NCBI GenBank assembly: GCA_013298945.1
Contig: JAAFJR010000006.1
Span: 148,047-195,086, forward strand
Length of the DNA: 47,040 nt
Origin: Polaromonas sp.
GTDB taxonomy: Bacteria; Pseudomonadota; Gammaproteobacteria; Burkholderiales; Burkholderiaceae_C
Reading direction: 5' to 3'
Shown: positions 7,392-17,049 of the stretch, one piece after another
How the letters are laid out: the number at the start of each line of letters is the position of its first letter
Position numbering within the stretch: the first letter of the stretch is position 1
Made by a program: the position numbers and the translations under genes
The notes under the pieces: generated by a model
Seen by the model: only the letters and a program-made list of their open reading frames with translations
Database searches by the model: none
Told to the model about the DNA's origin: nothing

Positions 7392-8849
7392 ATGCAAATC
7401 AACCATTTAATCAACGGCAAATCAGTGGCCAGCGCCAACTACTTTGAAACCATCAACCCTGCCACACAAGAGGTGTTGGCCAAAGTTGCCTCGGGCGGCG
7501 AAGCTGAAGTCAACGCGGCCGTGGCTGCCGCCAAATCAGCTTTTCCAGCCTGGGCCGCAACCCCCGCACCACAGCGCGCCAAGCTGATGCGCAAGCTGGG
7601 CGAGTTGATCGCTGCGCACGTCCCCGAGATTGCGCAGATGGAAACGAAGGACTGCGGTCAGACCATCTCACAAACCGGAAAACAACTGATTCCACGTGCG
7701 GCAGACAACTTTACCTACTTTGCTGAGATGTGTACCCGCGTGGATGGCCATACCTACCCGACCGAGACGCACCTGAACTACACGTTGCTCCACCCAGTCG
7801 GTGTGTGCGCACTGGTCAGCCCATGGAACGTCCCGTTCATGACTGCCACCTGGAAGGTCGCGCCCTGCTTAGCGTTTGGCAACACCGCCGTGCTAAAAAT
7901 GAGTGAGCTCTCGCCCATGACCGCCGCGCGTCTGGGCGAACTGGCGCTGGAGGCAGGCATTCCTGCAGGCGTTCTGAACGTGGTCCACGGCTACGGCAAG
8001 GAGGCGGGCGAGCCACTGTGCAGCCACCCGGATGTGCGCGCCATCTCGTTCACAGGTTCAACCGCGACCGGCAACCGTATTGTGCAAGCTGCAGGACTCA
8101 AAAAGTTCAGCATGGAGCTGGGCGGTAAATCGCCTTTTGTGATTTTTGCTGATGCAGATTTAGACCGAGCACTGGACGCGGCGATCTTCATGATCTTCAG
8201 CAACAATGGCGAGCGCTGCACGGCGGGCAGCCGCATTTTGGTGCAACAAAGCATCTACGCCGACTTTGCGCAAAAGTTTGCCGAGCGCGCCAAACGCATT
8301 ACCGTGGGCGACCCGCTGGACGAAAAAACCATTGTGGGCCCGATGATCAGCCAGGCGCATTTGGCTAAGGTTCGTAGCTATATTGAACTAGGGCCTAAAG
8401 AAGGTGCGACCCTGTTATGTGGTGGGCTAAGTATGCCCGACTTGCCTGACCATGTGAAACACGGGAACTTTGTGCTTCCTACCGTTTTTGCCGATGTGGA
8501 CAACCGCATGCGGATTGCACAGGAGGAAATCTTTGGCCCGGTGGCCTGCCTGATACCGTTCAAGGACGAGGCAGATGCCATACGCTTGTCCAACGACATC
8601 AGCTACGGCCTGTCCAGCTATGTGTGGACTGAGAATCTAGCCAAGGCGCATCGTATGGCAGCAGCTGTCGAAGCTGGCATGTGCTTTGTTAACAGTCAGA
8701 ATGTTAGAGATTTACGTCAGCCTTTTGGCGGAACAAAAGCCAGCGGCACAGGGCGCGAAGGCGGTACTTGGAGCTACGAGGTGTTTTGTGAACCTAAGAA
8801 TGTCTGCGTGAGTCTGGGCAGTCACCACATTCCACATTGGGGAGTCTGA
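7392..8849 (+). CDS. hpaE: 5-carboxymethyl-2-hydroxymuconate semialdehyde dehydrogenase HpaE
   Basis: 485 residues, normal for HpaE. An NAD-dependent aldehyde dehydrogenase: the base Glu is in MELGGKSPF (near residue 242), the nucleophile Cys in NNGERCTAGSR (near 276), and the C-terminal QPFGGTKASGTGREGG completes the family pattern. It oxidises the ring-cleavage product made by HpaD to the dicarboxylate. It sits one base after hpaG2 and one base before hpaD. Base composition looks somewhat GC-richer than the flanking minus-strand genes, by eye only. Confidence 0.95.
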   Translation: MQINHLINGKSVASANYFETINPATQEVLAKVASGGEAEVNAAVAAAKSAFPAWAATPAPQRAKLMRKLGELIAAHVPEIAQMETKDCGQTISQTGKQLIPRAADNFTYFAEMCTRVDGHTYPTETHLNYTLLHPVGVCALVSPWNVPFMTATWKVAPCLAFGNTAVLKMSELSPMTAARLGELALEAGIPAGVLNVVHGYGKEAGEPLCSHPDVRAISFTGSTATGNRIVQAAGLKKFSMELGGKSPFVIFADADLDRALDAAIFMIFSNNGERCTAGSRILVQQSIYADFAQKFAERAKRITVGDPLDEKTIVGPMISQAHLAKVRSYIELGPKEGATLLCGGLSMPDLPDHVKHGNFVLPTVFADVDNRMRIAQEEIFGPVACLIPFKDEADAIRLSNDISYGLSSYVWTENLAKAHRMAAAVEAGMCFVNSQNVRDLRQPFGGTKASGTGREGGTWSYEVFCEPKNVCVSLGSHHIPHWGV

Positions 8850-8850
8850 G

Positions 8851-9714
8851 ATGGGAACACTCGCCTTAGCAGCCAAAATCACCCATGTACCCAGCATGTA
8901 TCTGTGTGAGTTTCCTGGCCCTCATTTTGGCAAGCGCGATGCTGCCATTGCGGGGCACAAAGAAATTGACCGTCGCTGCCGCGCGCTAGGTGTGGACACC
9001 ATTGTGGTGTTTGACGTGCACTGGCAGGTCAACAATGAATACCATCTCAATTGCGCACCCAAATTTGAAGGCGTTTACACCAGCAACGAGCTGCCACATT
9101 TCATCAAAAACATGCCCTATGCCTACCCGGGTAATCCTGAGCTAGGACATTTGATCGCGGATGTCGCCAACGAGATGGGCGTCAAAAGCCGTGCTCACTC
9201 CGACACGACGCTGGACTTGGAATACGGCACACTCGTGCCCATGCGCTACATGAACAGCGACCAGCATTACAAGGTGATCTGCGTCAGCGGATGGTGTGAT
9301 TGGCATGATTTGGAGGAAAGCCAACGCTTTGGTTTGGCCGTGCGTCGCGCTATTGAAGAAAGATACGATGGCACGGTGGCAGTATTTGCGAGTGGTTCTC
9401 TGTCGCACCATTTTGCTGACAATGGCAAAGCGCCGGAATATGCGTTCAAAGTCTACGACCCATTTTTAGAGCAGATTGATCTACGCGTAGTCGAGCTATG
9501 GGAGCGGGGTGAACATGCCACTGTCATCGACATGCTACCCATGTATGCAGACAAATGCTGGGGCGAAGGCGATATGCATGATACGGCCATGCTGTACGGC
9601 GTCTTGGGCGGGCGCAGCTACAACGAGAAAACTGAAGTGATCACGCCTTATTTTGGCTCCAGTGGCACGGGGCAGATAAACGCGATTTTCCCAGTAGTTC
9701 CGCTAAAGGTTTGA
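8851..9714 (+). CDS. hpaD: 3,4-dihydroxyphenylacetate 2,3-dioxygenase HpaD
   Basis: 287 residues, the class III extradiol (LigB-type) ring-cleavage dioxygenase. The start MGTLALAAKITHVPSMYL and later stretches FEGVYTSNELPHFI, LEYGTLVPMRYMN, DGTVAVFASGSLSHHF and GEGDMHDTAMLYG match HpaD closely; these supply the His and Glu ligands of the catalytic iron. It opens the homoprotocatechuate ring to 5-carboxymethyl-2-hydroxymuconate semialdehyde, the substrate of HpaE. One base separates it from both hpaE and hpaF. Confidence 0.96.
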   Translation: MGTLALAAKITHVPSMYLCEFPGPHFGKRDAAIAGHKEIDRRCRALGVDTIVVFDVHWQVNNEYHLNCAPKFEGVYTSNELPHFIKNMPYAYPGNPELGHLIADVANEMGVKSRAHSDTTLDLEYGTLVPMRYMNSDQHYKVICVSGWCDWHDLEESQRFGLAVRRAIEERYDGTVAVFASGSLSHHFADNGKAPEYAFKVYDPFLEQIDLRVVELWERGEHATVIDMLPMYADKCWGEGDMHDTAMLYGVLGGRSYNEKTEVITPYFGSSGTGQINAIFPVVPLKV

Positions 9715-9715
9715 C

Positions 9716-10120
9716 ATGCCTCACCTTGTAATTCTCTACACTGCAAACCTAGACAATGAGACGGACATGACCGCGTTGTGCCGCAGCTTAGCTGACACCA
9801 TGCTGGGCGTGCGGGACGACAACAGCGCACAGGTCTACCCGACAGGCGGCACCCGAGTGTTGGCCTACCCGGCTCCGCATTACGCGGTAGCGGATGGCAA
9901 GGCCGATTACGCTTTTGTGTACCTCAATCTGCGCATGGGCAAAGGCCGCTCGGAAGCCACGCAAAAGCGAGCTGGCGATGCTTTGCTAGCTGCAACGAAA
10001 ACGCATTTCCAACCCGTTTTCATGCAGCGCCACATCGGTATCACTCTGCAAATTGACGAAGGCAAAGAAGTGTTTGATGGCAAGCACAGCAACTTGCACC
10101 CCCTGTTTAGTAAAAGTTAA
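9716..10120 (+). CDS. hpaF: 5-carboxymethyl-2-hydroxymuconate delta-isomerase HpaF
   Basis: 134 residues, slightly longer than the 126 or so of E. coli HpaF. The protein begins [12 protein letters not shown], giving the N-terminal proline (after Met removal) that acts as the catalytic base of this tautomerase-like enzyme. [15 protein letters not shown] and the ending [11 protein letters not shown] are characteristic. It isomerises the HpaE product for decarboxylation by HpaG. Confidence 0.93.
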   Translation: MPHLVILYTANLDNETDMTALCRSLADTMLGVRDDNSAQVYPTGGTRVLAYPAPHYAVADGKADYAFVYLNLRMGKGRSEATQKRAGDALLAATKTHFQPVFMQRHIGITLQIDEGKEVFDGKHSNLHPLFSKS

Positions 10121-10146
10121 ATCTACAAAGATTGAGAGAAACAACC

Positions 10147-10950
10147 ATGTTTTCTGAAACACTTATCGCCCAACTCGCCGCTGAATTGAACCAAGCCGAA
10201 AAGACACGCACGCAAGTCGAACATTTTTCCAAACGCTACCCAAGCATGACGATTGAAGACGGCTATGCCATCTCCAAAACCTGGGTGGCGCTCAAAATCA
10301 AAGAAGGCCGCGTTGCCAAAGGTCACAAAATTGGCTTGACCTCACGCGCCATGCAGCAAAGCAGTCAGATCAACGAGCCGGATTACGGCACACTACTGGA
10401 CGATATGTTTTTCCCCGAAGGCAGCGACATCCCGTTCAATCGATTCATCGCGCCACGCGTCGAGGTAGAACTGGCTTTTGTTTTGGGCAAACGCCTGCAG
10501 GGCCCCAATGTCACCATTTTTGATGTGCTGGCAGCAACTGATTACGTCGTACCCGCGATTGAAATCATCGACGCCCGCATCGAGCAATTCGATCGCCTCA
10601 CCAAAGCCCCGCGCAAGGTGTTTGACACGATCTCAGACAACGCCGCCAATGCGGGCATCATTCTGGGTGGTCGCCCTATTAAGCCGGAAGCTGTTGACCT
10701 GCGCTGGGTTAGCGCCCTGCTCTACAAAAACGGCGTGATTGAAGAGTCAGGCGTTGCCGCTGCGGTGCTGAACCATCCTGCCAACGGCGTTGCTTGGTTG
10801 GCGAACAAGCTAGCGCCTTGGGGCGAATTTTTGGAAGCTGGTGAAGTGGTCTTGGGTGGTTCTTTCACCCGCCCCACCACGGCCTTACCGGGTGACACTT
10901 TCCATGTCGACTATGGCTCGCTAGGCGCTATCGCCTTTCGATTTGTATAA
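10147..10950 (+). CDS. hpaH: 2-oxo-hept-4-ene-1,7-dioate hydratase HpaH
   Basis: 267 residues, the family length. It belongs to the hydratase/decarboxylase group: [20 protein letters not shown] (about 58-77) and the later [13 protein letters not shown] carry the metal ligands. HpaH hydrates 2-oxohept-4-ene-1,7-dioate to the hydroxy compound cleaved by the final aldolase. An in-frame ATG at 10132 exists, but the start at 10147 begins [14 protein letters not shown] as in homologues and is preceded by GAGAGAAACAACC, a usable ribosome-binding site. It is 26 bases after hpaF. Confidence 0.93.
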   Translation: MFSETLIAQLAAELNQAEKTRTQVEHFSKRYPSMTIEDGYAISKTWVALKIKEGRVAKGHKIGLTSRAMQQSSQINEPDYGTLLDDMFFPEGSDIPFNRFIAPRVEVELAFVLGKRLQGPNVTIFDVLAATDYVVPAIEIIDARIEQFDRLTKAPRKVFDTISDNAANAGIILGGRPIKPEAVDLRWVSALLYKNGVIEESGVAAAVLNHPANGVAWLANKLAPWGEFLEAGEVVLGGSFTRPTTALPGDTFHVDYGSLGAIAFRFV

Positions 10951-10970
10951 CTTTCACAAGGCGTTGACCC

Positions 10971-11726
10971 ATGAAACACCCTATTCACCCCGACGAGTGG
11001 CAAGCCCGCATTGAGCTGGCTGCTGCCTACCGCGTTTTTAACCTGCTTGGTTGGACTGAGATGATTTACAACCACATCACTCTGCGTCTACCGGATTCAG
11101 TCACAAATGGACAGAAGCAGTTCCTCATCAACCCTTTTGGCCTGCACTATATCGAGGTGACGGCAAGCAACTTGGTCAAAATCGACATTCAGGGTAAGAT
11201 TTTGGATGATTCGGCCTATCCGGTGAATCCCGCTGGTTTTACCGTGCATGCCGCTATTCACGACAGCTTGCCAGACGCACACTGCATCATGCACACCCAC
11301 ACCACGGCGGGCGTAGCAGTGGCATGCTCGGCAGCAGGTTTGGCACAAAACAACTTTTATTCCGCCCAACTGCATGACATGGTTGCCTACCATGACTTTG
11401 AGGGCATCACGATCCACGCCGACGAAGCCCCTCGTTTATTGAAAAACATTGGCAACAAACCAGCTGTGATTTTACGCAACCATGGTTTGTTGGCTTGGGG
11501 ACAAACGCTGCCGCAAACCTTTGTCACGCTATGGACGCTACAACGTGCTTGCGAAATCCAATTGGCGACGTTGAGCATGGGTGCGGCCGTACCCGTTGCG
11601 GAATCGGTCGCAGCAAAATGCACCCGTGACTCCTTGCAATTTGATGCCAAGTTCGGCGCTGGCCGTGATGTGTTTGATGCCATGCAGCGCTTGGTAGACA
11701 AAGTAGACGATAGCTACAAATCATAA
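10971..11726 (+). CDS. Class II aldolase/adducin family protein
   Basis: 251 residues. The family zinc site is visible as HTHTTAGVAVACS (near 103-115) and a third His in the ILRNHGLLAWGQT stretch (near 165-175), with the early NLLGWTEMIYNHITLRLP typical of this group. Such proteins cleave or decarboxylate hydroxy-acid substrates using zinc. It follows hpaH by 20 bases where an HpaI-type aldolase is often encoded, and no HpaI (HpcH/HpaI fold) gene is present in the window. It may perform the final retro-aldol step, but this is inference from position only. Confidence 0.85.
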   Translation: MKHPIHPDEWQARIELAAAYRVFNLLGWTEMIYNHITLRLPDSVTNGQKQFLINPFGLHYIEVTASNLVKIDIQGKILDDSAYPVNPAGFTVHAAIHDSLPDAHCIMHTHTTAGVAVACSAAGLAQNNFYSAQLHDMVAYHDFEGITIHADEAPRLLKNIGNKPAVILRNHGLLAWGQTLPQTFVTLWTLQRACEIQLATLSMGAAVPVAESVAAKCTRDSLQFDAKFGAGRDVFDAMQRLVDKVDDSYKS

Positions 11727-11731
11727 ATTTA

Positions 11732-11782
11732 AACACTATAAAAATAATAGCTGCTTAGGCAATAAATGCGACGGCTACGTGC
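11732..11782 (+). repeat. 51-bp interspersed repeat, copy 2 (between genes)
   Basis: The only clear intergenic copy. It starts 6 bases after the class II aldolase stop and lies before panE. The core reads CTTAGGCAATAAATGCGACG, followed by GCTACG. Element bases 25-27 are TAG, which would be a stop in the A reading phase; the copies inside genes avoid it. Confidence 0.85.
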
Positions 11783-11821
11783 CAATTTACCTCTTAATAA
11801 TCAATTTAACGTTCATTTACC

Positions 11822-12808
11822 ATGACTTACAAAAACGTATGCATCGTCGGTGCTGGCGCCATTGGCGGCTGGTTGGGTGCTGGCCTGGCGCGGGCGGGCT
11901 GCACTGTCAGCTTTTTGGCGCGCGGCGAGACCTTGAAAGCTTTGCAAACACAGGGTTTGAAACTGCAATCTGGTGCACAACTCGAGCAAATTCACAAAGT
12001 ATGTGCCAGCAACCTTGCTGCCGAGCTAGGTGTGCAAGACTTGGTCATCATCGCTGTCAAAGCCCCCGCACTGCGTGAAGTGGCTCAGCAAATAAGGCCT
12101 TTATTGAGCAAAGATACCGTCGTTTTGACAGCGATGAACGGCGTGCCGTGGTGGTTTTTGCAGGGTTTTGGGGGCAAACTGGCAAACCATGCGCTCACCA
12201 GCGTGGATGCTTCGGGCGAGATTGCCGCCGCCATTCCGGCAACTCACATCATCGGAGGTGTGGTGCATGCCAGCTGCTCGGTAGCGAGCCCGGGGGTGAT
12301 ACGCCACGCGTTTGGCAAGAAAATCATCGTGGGTGAGCCGTCTGGAGGATTATCACCCCGCATCAAGGCTTTGGCAGCGCTGCTTGAAAAAGGAGGTTTT
12401 GAAGCACCTTTCGCCGAGCAAATTCAACGCGACATTTGGTTCAAGCTGTGGGGCAACATGACCATGAACCCCGTCAGCGCCATCACTGGGGCAACGACTG
12501 ATCAAGTGCTGGACGATGATTTGGTGCGTGGCTTTTGTTCAAATGTGATGTTAGAAGCCAAAGAAATAGGATCACGCTTGGGCATTCCTATTGACCAACA
12601 ACCCGAAGACCGCCACGCCGTGACGCGAAAACTTGGCAGCTTCAAAACATCGATGTTGCAAGATGTGGAAGCAGGTAAAGCGGTAGAGTTAGACGCTCTG
12701 GTCGGTGCTGTGAAAGAGCTAGGACAGCTCACGCAAGTGTCAACGCCTTACACCGATGCTTTGCTTGGCCTTGCACGCCTGCATGCGCGGGTTCACGGCT
12801 TGTATTAA
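11822..12808 (+). CDS. panE: 2-dehydropantoate 2-reductase family protein (PanE-like)
   Basis: 328 residues, normal for the ApbA/PanE family. The N-terminal Rossmann motif GAGAIGG lies at residues 10-16, followed by an NADP-type beta-alpha-beta unit, and the C-terminal helical domain has WFKLWGNMTMNPVSAITGAT (about 203-222) with the substrate-binding Asn and Ser. The family reduces ketopantoate in coenzyme A synthesis, but many paralogues serve other 2-oxoacids. It lies about 95 bases after the class II aldolase gene and may belong to the same catabolic unit. Its stop overlaps the gshB stop by three bases (12805-12808). Confidence 0.8.
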   Translation: MTYKNVCIVGAGAIGGWLGAGLARAGCTVSFLARGETLKALQTQGLKLQSGAQLEQIHKVCASNLAAELGVQDLVIIAVKAPALREVAQQIRPLLSKDTVVLTAMNGVPWWFLQGFGGKLANHALTSVDASGEIAAAIPATHIIGGVVHASCSVASPGVIRHAFGKKIIVGEPSGGLSPRIKALAALLEKGGFEAPFAEQIQRDIWFKLWGNMTMNPVSAITGATTDQVLDDDLVRGFCSNVMLEAKEIGSRLGIPIDQQPEDRHAVTRKLGSFKTSMLQDVEAGKAVELDALVGAVKELGQLTQVSTPYTDALLGLARLHARVHGLY

Positions 12809-13761
12809 GCCGCAGCTTGCTCGAGCGCCGATATAAACAGCGCCGCCACATCACAACCCATTTGGTCGTGAATTTCTTGAAAACACGTCGGACTGGTGAC
12901 GTTTATTTCGGTCAGCGAGTCGCCAATCACATCCAGCCCCACCAACAGCAAACCACGGCTTGCCAAAATGGGGCCTAGTGCATTGGCAATTTCAAAGTCC
13001 CGCTCGCTCAAAGGCTGCGCCACCCCTTTGCCGCCTGCCGCCAAGTTGCCACGGACTTCTCCGCCTTGCGGAATACGTGCTAGGCTGAAGGGCACAGGCT
13101 TGCCACCAATGACCAAAATCCGCTTATCACCTTCAGAAATAGCTGGCAGAAACTTCTGCACCATCACCGTCTCAGCACCGTCTTTGTTCAGCGTTTCGAT
13201 GATGCCGCCTAGGTTCAAACCATCGTCCTTGACACGGAAGATGCCCATGCCGCCCATACCGTCCAGCGGCTTCAAGATGATGTCTTGGTGCTCTGCATGG
13301 AAACGTTTGATATCGCCGGCATCGCGCGTCACCAATGTTGGACCGATGAATTGCGGGAACTCCAAGATCGCCAGCTTTTCAGGATGGTCGCGCAGAGCAC
13401 GTGGTTTATTGAACACCTTGGCACCTTCGCGCTCAGCTTGTTCCAACAAATGCGTGGCATAGAAAAATTCGGAATCAAACGGGGGGTCTTTGCGCATGAC
13501 CACAGCGTCAAAGTCTTTGATCGCTTGCGGTCGCTCGTTGGGATGTTGCTGTTTGGCGGTGTACCAGACTTCTTTGTCTCCAGTCAAGGTAATGTCACGA
13601 ACAAATGCCGTAACCACACCACCACGCTGCCACATGATGTCTTTGGGCTCACAAACGCTGAGCGTGTGCACACGCTTTTGCGCCTCGCGCATCATGGCGA
13701 AGGTGGTGTCTTTGTAGATTTTGAAAGTATCTAACGGGTCGGCAATGAAAAGGATGTGCAT
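12805..13761 (-). CDS. gshB: Glutathione synthetase GshB
   Basis: 318 residues, the standard bacterial GshB. The ATP-grasp signature is visible: KPLDGMGGMGIFRV from K164, GDKRILVIGGKPVPFSLARIP, and EINVTSPTCFQEI near the C-terminus, where Asn and Glu bind Mg-ATP. It ligates glycine to gamma-glutamylcysteine. gshA, the first enzyme of the pathway, lies upstream on the same strand at 17050-18312, with kup and a transporter between them. The gene converges with panE and shares the TTAA overlap at the stops. Confidence 0.97.
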   Translation of the reverse strand: MHILFIADPLDTFKIYKDTTFAMMREAQKRVHTLSVCEPKDIMWQRGGVVTAFVRDITLTGDKEVWYTAKQQHPNERPQAIKDFDAVVMRKDPPFDSEFFYATHLLEQAEREGAKVFNKPRALRDHPEKLAILEFPQFIGPTLVTRDAGDIKRFHAEHQDIILKPLDGMGGMGIFRVKDDGLNLGGIIETLNKDGAETVMVQKFLPAISEGDKRILVIGGKPVPFSLARIPQGGEVRGNLAAGGKGVAQPLSERDFEIANALGPILASRGLLLVGLDVIGDSLTEINVTSPTCFQEIHDQMGCDVAALFISALEQAAA

Positions 13762-13793
13762 TTTTACGCTTTACTTAGATTTGTTGACGATTT

Positions 13794-14975
13794 TTACGAT
13801 TGACGTTTACCGTACTGTTGCACAAAAAGTGCAACTGCGCCTGCGACCACCCCCCAAAAGGCTGAGCCCACACCGGCTATCACCACGCCAGACAGCGTGA
13901 CCAGAAAAGTAATGATAGCGGCTTCGCGGTGTGATTCCTCTTGCACGGCTACGGCTAAACCGCTGCCAATCGTGCCTAAAAGAGCCAAACCAGCAATGGC
14001 GGCGATCAGCTCTTTTGGAAACGACATCAAAACACCAATAAAAGCCCCACCCAGCAGGCCAATGACAATGTAAATCGCACCACATGACACAGCAGCGGTA
14101 TAGCGCTTGGCGGGATCTGGATGCGCCTCTTTGCCCATACAAATCGCAGCGGTGATGGCGCTGAGGTTCAAGGCGAACGCCCCAAACGGCGCTAAAACTA
14201 GCGTCGCCAACCCCGTCATGGTGATGATTTTGGACAAAGGCAACTCGTAACCAGCCGCTTTGATAGCGGCAACGCCAGGCAAGTTTTGCGATGCCATGGT
14301 CACGATGAACAATGGTAGCGCTAGGCTAACCATGGCACTCCAAGTAAAGACTGGCATGATAAAAACGGGTTTTGCAAGCTCAAAAATCACATTAACTGTC
14401 GTAAATGCTGCCTTAATAGCTATAAAAATTATAGCAATAAATAAAGTTACTGGTACAGCGTAGCGTGGCTGCAGGCGTTTCATGAGGAGATAGCTCAGCA
14501 ACATCAACACCACCAGTGGTAAGGCTGTTTGAGCTGCCATGAAGGCTTGAAGGCCAAACCTAGCTAAAACGCCAGCCAACAAAGCCGATGCTATCGCCAC
14601 GGGAATGCGGTTCATCACGCGCTCAAACCAACCAGTGACACCAAACAACGTAATAAGCGCGGCGCAAACCATAAATGCACCGACAGCTTCGCTCATGCTA
14701 AACCCGCCCGCCAAGCCAGCCGTGGCCAAAACGGCGGCGCCGGGCGTGCTCCATGCGATCATGACGGGTTTGCGCAGCCACAAAGACGGTATCAAGCTGC
14801 ACAGCCCCATACCCAGCCCCAGCGCCCACATCCAAGACGTTAACTGTTCTGGGGTCGCCTTAAAAGCCAGTGCGGCTTGAAAAACAATGGCGACTGAGCT
14901 GGTGAAGCCCACCAACACGGCAACAAAACCTGCCGTAAATGCAGACAAACTGATGTCTTTAAGAAACCGCATCAA
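13794..14975 (-). CDS. benE: BenE-family benzoate/H+ symporter-like transporter
   Basis: 393 residues with about twelve hydrophobic segments; the opening SLSAFTAGFVAVLVGFTSSVAIVFQAA and the later ITAAICMGKEAHPDPAKRY match the BenE/YdcO family. These are inner-membrane proton symporters for benzoate-like aromatics. No benzoate catabolic genes are nearby, so the substrate is uncertain. Copy 3 of the 51-bp repeat encodes part of one membrane segment, residues about 180-196 (A-I-I-F-I-A-I-K-A-A-F), and remains strongly hydrophobic. It lies 32 bases upstream of gshB and 30 bases downstream of kup, all minus strand. Confidence 0.88.
   Translation of the reverse strand: MMRFLKDISLSAFTAGFVAVLVGFTSSVAIVFQAALAFKATPEQLTSWMWALGLGMGLCSLIPSLWLRKPVMIAWSTPGAAVLATAGLAGGFSMSEAVGAFMVCAALITLFGVTGWFERVMNRIPVAIASALLAGVLARFGLQAFMAAQTALPLVVLMLLSYLLMKRLQPRYAVPVTLFIAIIFIAIKAAFTTVNVIFELAKPVFIMPVFTWSAMVSLALPLFIVTMASQNLPGVAAIKAAGYELPLSKIITMTGLATLVLAPFGAFALNLSAITAAICMGKEAHPDPAKRYTAAVSCGAIYIVIGLLGGAFIGVLMSFPKELIAAIAGLALLGTIGSGLAVAVQEESHREAAIITFLVTLSGVVIAGVGSAFWGVVAGAVALFVQQYGKRQS
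14388..14438 (-). repeat. 51-bp interspersed repeat, copy 3 (in benE), diverged
   Basis: Matches my consensus at about 34 of 51 positions without gaps. The AT-rich hairpin arm GCTATAATTTTTATAGC is intact; the GC-rich end has decayed to TTTACGACAGTTAATG. It is read in the A sense, same phase as copies 1, 6, 9, 10 and 11, with AAG at bases 25-27. Confidence 0.7.
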
Positions 14976-15005
14976 TTGCAGATTGAATGATTGAGCGAAC
15001 TTAGG

Positions 15006-16874
15006 TTAAATTTCGATTTTTGAACCCAGCTCGACCACCGAGTTAGTAGGCAAGTTCAAGAAATCAGCCGCACCACTGGCGTTGTGGTGCATTTGCGCAA
15101 AGAGCTTTTCACGCCACGGCGCCATACCTTCGCCCAAAGTGGGCACCACGGTATCGCGGGACAAGAAATAACTAGTCGTCATAGGGTCCATCTCACAGCC
15201 TCGGTTTTTCATTTGCTCTAGGGCTGCGGGGACATCAGGGTCATTTTTGAAACCATAATGTAGCACAACTTGCCAGCAATGGTGGCCCAATGCTTCTACC
15301 TCAACACGCTTGGACATGCCAATCCATGGCACTTCATGGCTGCGCCACGTTACAAACAGATTTTTCTCGTGAAGTACTTTGTTGTGTTTGAGGTTGTGCA
15401 ACAAAGCGTTTGGCACCGTGCCTTTGTCAGAAGTCAAAAACACAGCTGTGCCTTCCACGCGAGTAGGCGGACTTACAAAGACAGCATCTAAAAAACTCTT
15501 TAAATCAAGTGCATCTTCTTTTTGCTTCACAGCCAACATGCGACGACCTTGCTTCCAAGTCAGCATCAGTGTGAATATCGCGCCACCAATCATCAACGGG
15601 AACCAACCACCCGCAAACAATTTGAGCAAGTTAGAGGCAAAAAACGCAAAATCGACGACGAAAAACCAACCCGTCGCAACAACGCAAAGCCATAGTGGGT
15701 ATTTCCAGCCGTACCGCACGACGTAAAACGTCAAAATCGTGGTGATCAGCATATCCGTCGTCACCGCAATACCGTAGGCTGCCGCCAAGTTGCCCGATGT
15801 TTTGAACATCACCACCGCCAAGACGATGGCGACAAACAAGCCCCAATTCACAAAAGGAATGTAGATTTGCCCCGCTTCACGCACACTGGTGTGCAAGATG
15901 TTCAAGCGGGGCAAGTAGCCCAGTTGAATCACTTGTTTGGTCACGCTAAAAGCGCCCGTAATCAACGCCTGCGATGCAATCACCGCAGCCAAAGTGGCTA
16001 AGACTAAGAGCGGGATCAAGGCCCAATCAGGCGCCATTAAATAAAACGGGTTTTTAACGGCTTCTGGATTTTTCAAAAGCAACGCACCTTGGCCGAAATA
16101 ATTCAGCACCAAGGCAGGCATGACCACGCTGAACCAAGCTAGGCGGATAGGTTTTTTCCCAAAGTGACCCAAATCGGCATACAAAGCTTCAGCACCAGTA
16201 ACACACAGCACAACTGCACCCAAAATAATGAAGGTGATGCCAGGATTTGCCCATATGAAACCTAGCGCGTAATGCGGACTGATGGCCCACAAGATTTGTG
16301 GGTTAGTCGCAATATGCACCACGCCCAACAAGGCCAATACGGTGAACCACACCAAAGTGATGGGACCGAAAAACTTACCTATCCCTGCTGTGCCCTTTTT
16401 TTGCACCCAAAACAGGCAAAACAAAATTACCAATGTCAACGGGACAACATATTGTTTGAAGGTGGGCGAAATAACTTCCAAACCCTCCATCGCGCCCAAC
16501 ACTGAAATAGCTGGCGTGATCACGCCATCACCGTAAAACAAGCAAGTACCAAAAATACCCACGGTGAGCAGCACGCCCCGCAGCTGCGGTTTGTCTTTAA
16601 CGGCTTGCGACGCCAGCGCTAGCATGGCCACCAAACCACCTTCGCCGTGGTTATCTGCCCGCAGGATCAACACCACGTATTTGATGGAAACGATAACGGT
16701 GAGTGTCCAAAAGAAAATAGACAAAATGCCATAGATATTGTCAGGCGTGAAAGGCACATGGCCTGAGCCAAAAACCTCTTTCATCGCATACAGAACGCTG
16801 GTTCCAATATCGCCGTAAACCACACCGATAGCGCTCAAGGTAAGCGCCGCGAGAGAAGATTTTGTTGTTTGCAC
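15006..16874 (-). CDS. kup: Potassium uptake protein Kup
   Basis: 622 residues, the normal Kup length. It has twelve predicted membrane segments up to about residue 430 and a soluble C-terminal domain. The N-terminus [26 protein letters not shown] carries the family GDIGTS signature, and [19 protein letters not shown] follows near 115-133. Kup imports K+ with protons at low potassium or low pH. The frame begins at a GTG (16874) because no ATG fits before the conserved start; no clear ribosome-binding site precedes it. A small hairpin (16884-16901) lies just upstream. Confidence 0.96.
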   Translation of the reverse strand: MQTTKSSLAALTLSAIGVVYGDIGTSVLYAMKEVFGSGHVPFTPDNIYGILSIFFWTLTVIVSIKYVVLILRADNHGEGGLVAMLALASQAVKDKPQLRGVLLTVGIFGTCLFYGDGVITPAISVLGAMEGLEVISPTFKQYVVPLTLVILFCLFWVQKKGTAGIGKFFGPITLVWFTVLALLGVVHIATNPQILWAISPHYALGFIWANPGITFIILGAVVLCVTGAEALYADLGHFGKKPIRLAWFSVVMPALVLNYFGQGALLLKNPEAVKNPFYLMAPDWALIPLLVLATLAAVIASQALITGAFSVTKQVIQLGYLPRLNILHTSVREAGQIYIPFVNWGLFVAIVLAVVMFKTSGNLAAAYGIAVTTDMLITTILTFYVVRYGWKYPLWLCVVATGWFFVVDFAFFASNLLKLFAGGWFPLMIGGAIFTLMLTWKQGRRMLAVKQKEDALDLKSFLDAVFVSPPTRVEGTAVFLTSDKGTVPNALLHNLKHNKVLHEKNLFVTWRSHEVPWIGMSKRVEVEALGHHCWQVVLHYGFKNDPDVPAALEQMKNRGCEMDPMTTSYFLSRDTVVPTLGEGMAPWREKLFAQMHHNASGAADFLNLPTNSVVELGSKIEI

Positions 16875-16883
16875 TAAAGAATA

Positions 16884-16901
16884 GACCGATTCAAACCGGT
16901 C
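16884..16901 (-). promoter_or_regulatory. Hairpin in the kup 5' leader
   Basis: GACCG and CGGTC form a 5-bp stem with an 8-base loop, ending 10 bases before the kup GTG start on the minus strand. It covers the position where a ribosome-binding site would sit. A role in translation control is only a possibility. Confidence 0.3.
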
Positions 16902-17002
16902 ATAACCGTTGTTCTGGGAAGCATATTGTGCGCTTTTGTAACGGTGTTTTGCTGTTAGGAGCTACCTCTAAACACAATAAATTGAGGTTTTCAGACAATT
17001 AT

Positions 17003-17018
17003 GTTGCAGTGCAGCAAC
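17003..17018 (-). terminator. Short inverted repeat after gshA
   Basis: GTTGC-N6-GCAAC forms a 5-bp stem about 30 bases after the gshA stop on the minus strand, without a clear T-run. The rest of the kup-gshA gap (16902-17049) is AT-rich and should hold the kup promoter; I see no strong consensus boxes. Weak evidence for a terminator. Confidence 0.25.
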
Positions 17019-17049
17019 TACAAATTTAATTATTTTCGAAAAATTCAGC

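Noticed and set aside
8370-8400. GTAGCTATATTGAAC in hpaE as a further repeat copy
   Set aside because: Only the short GTAGCTATA string matches; the encoded YIELG stretch is normal for HpaE.
12896-13462. A 188-codon open frame opposite gshB
   Set aside because: gshB is intact on the minus strand and the antisense product resembles nothing.
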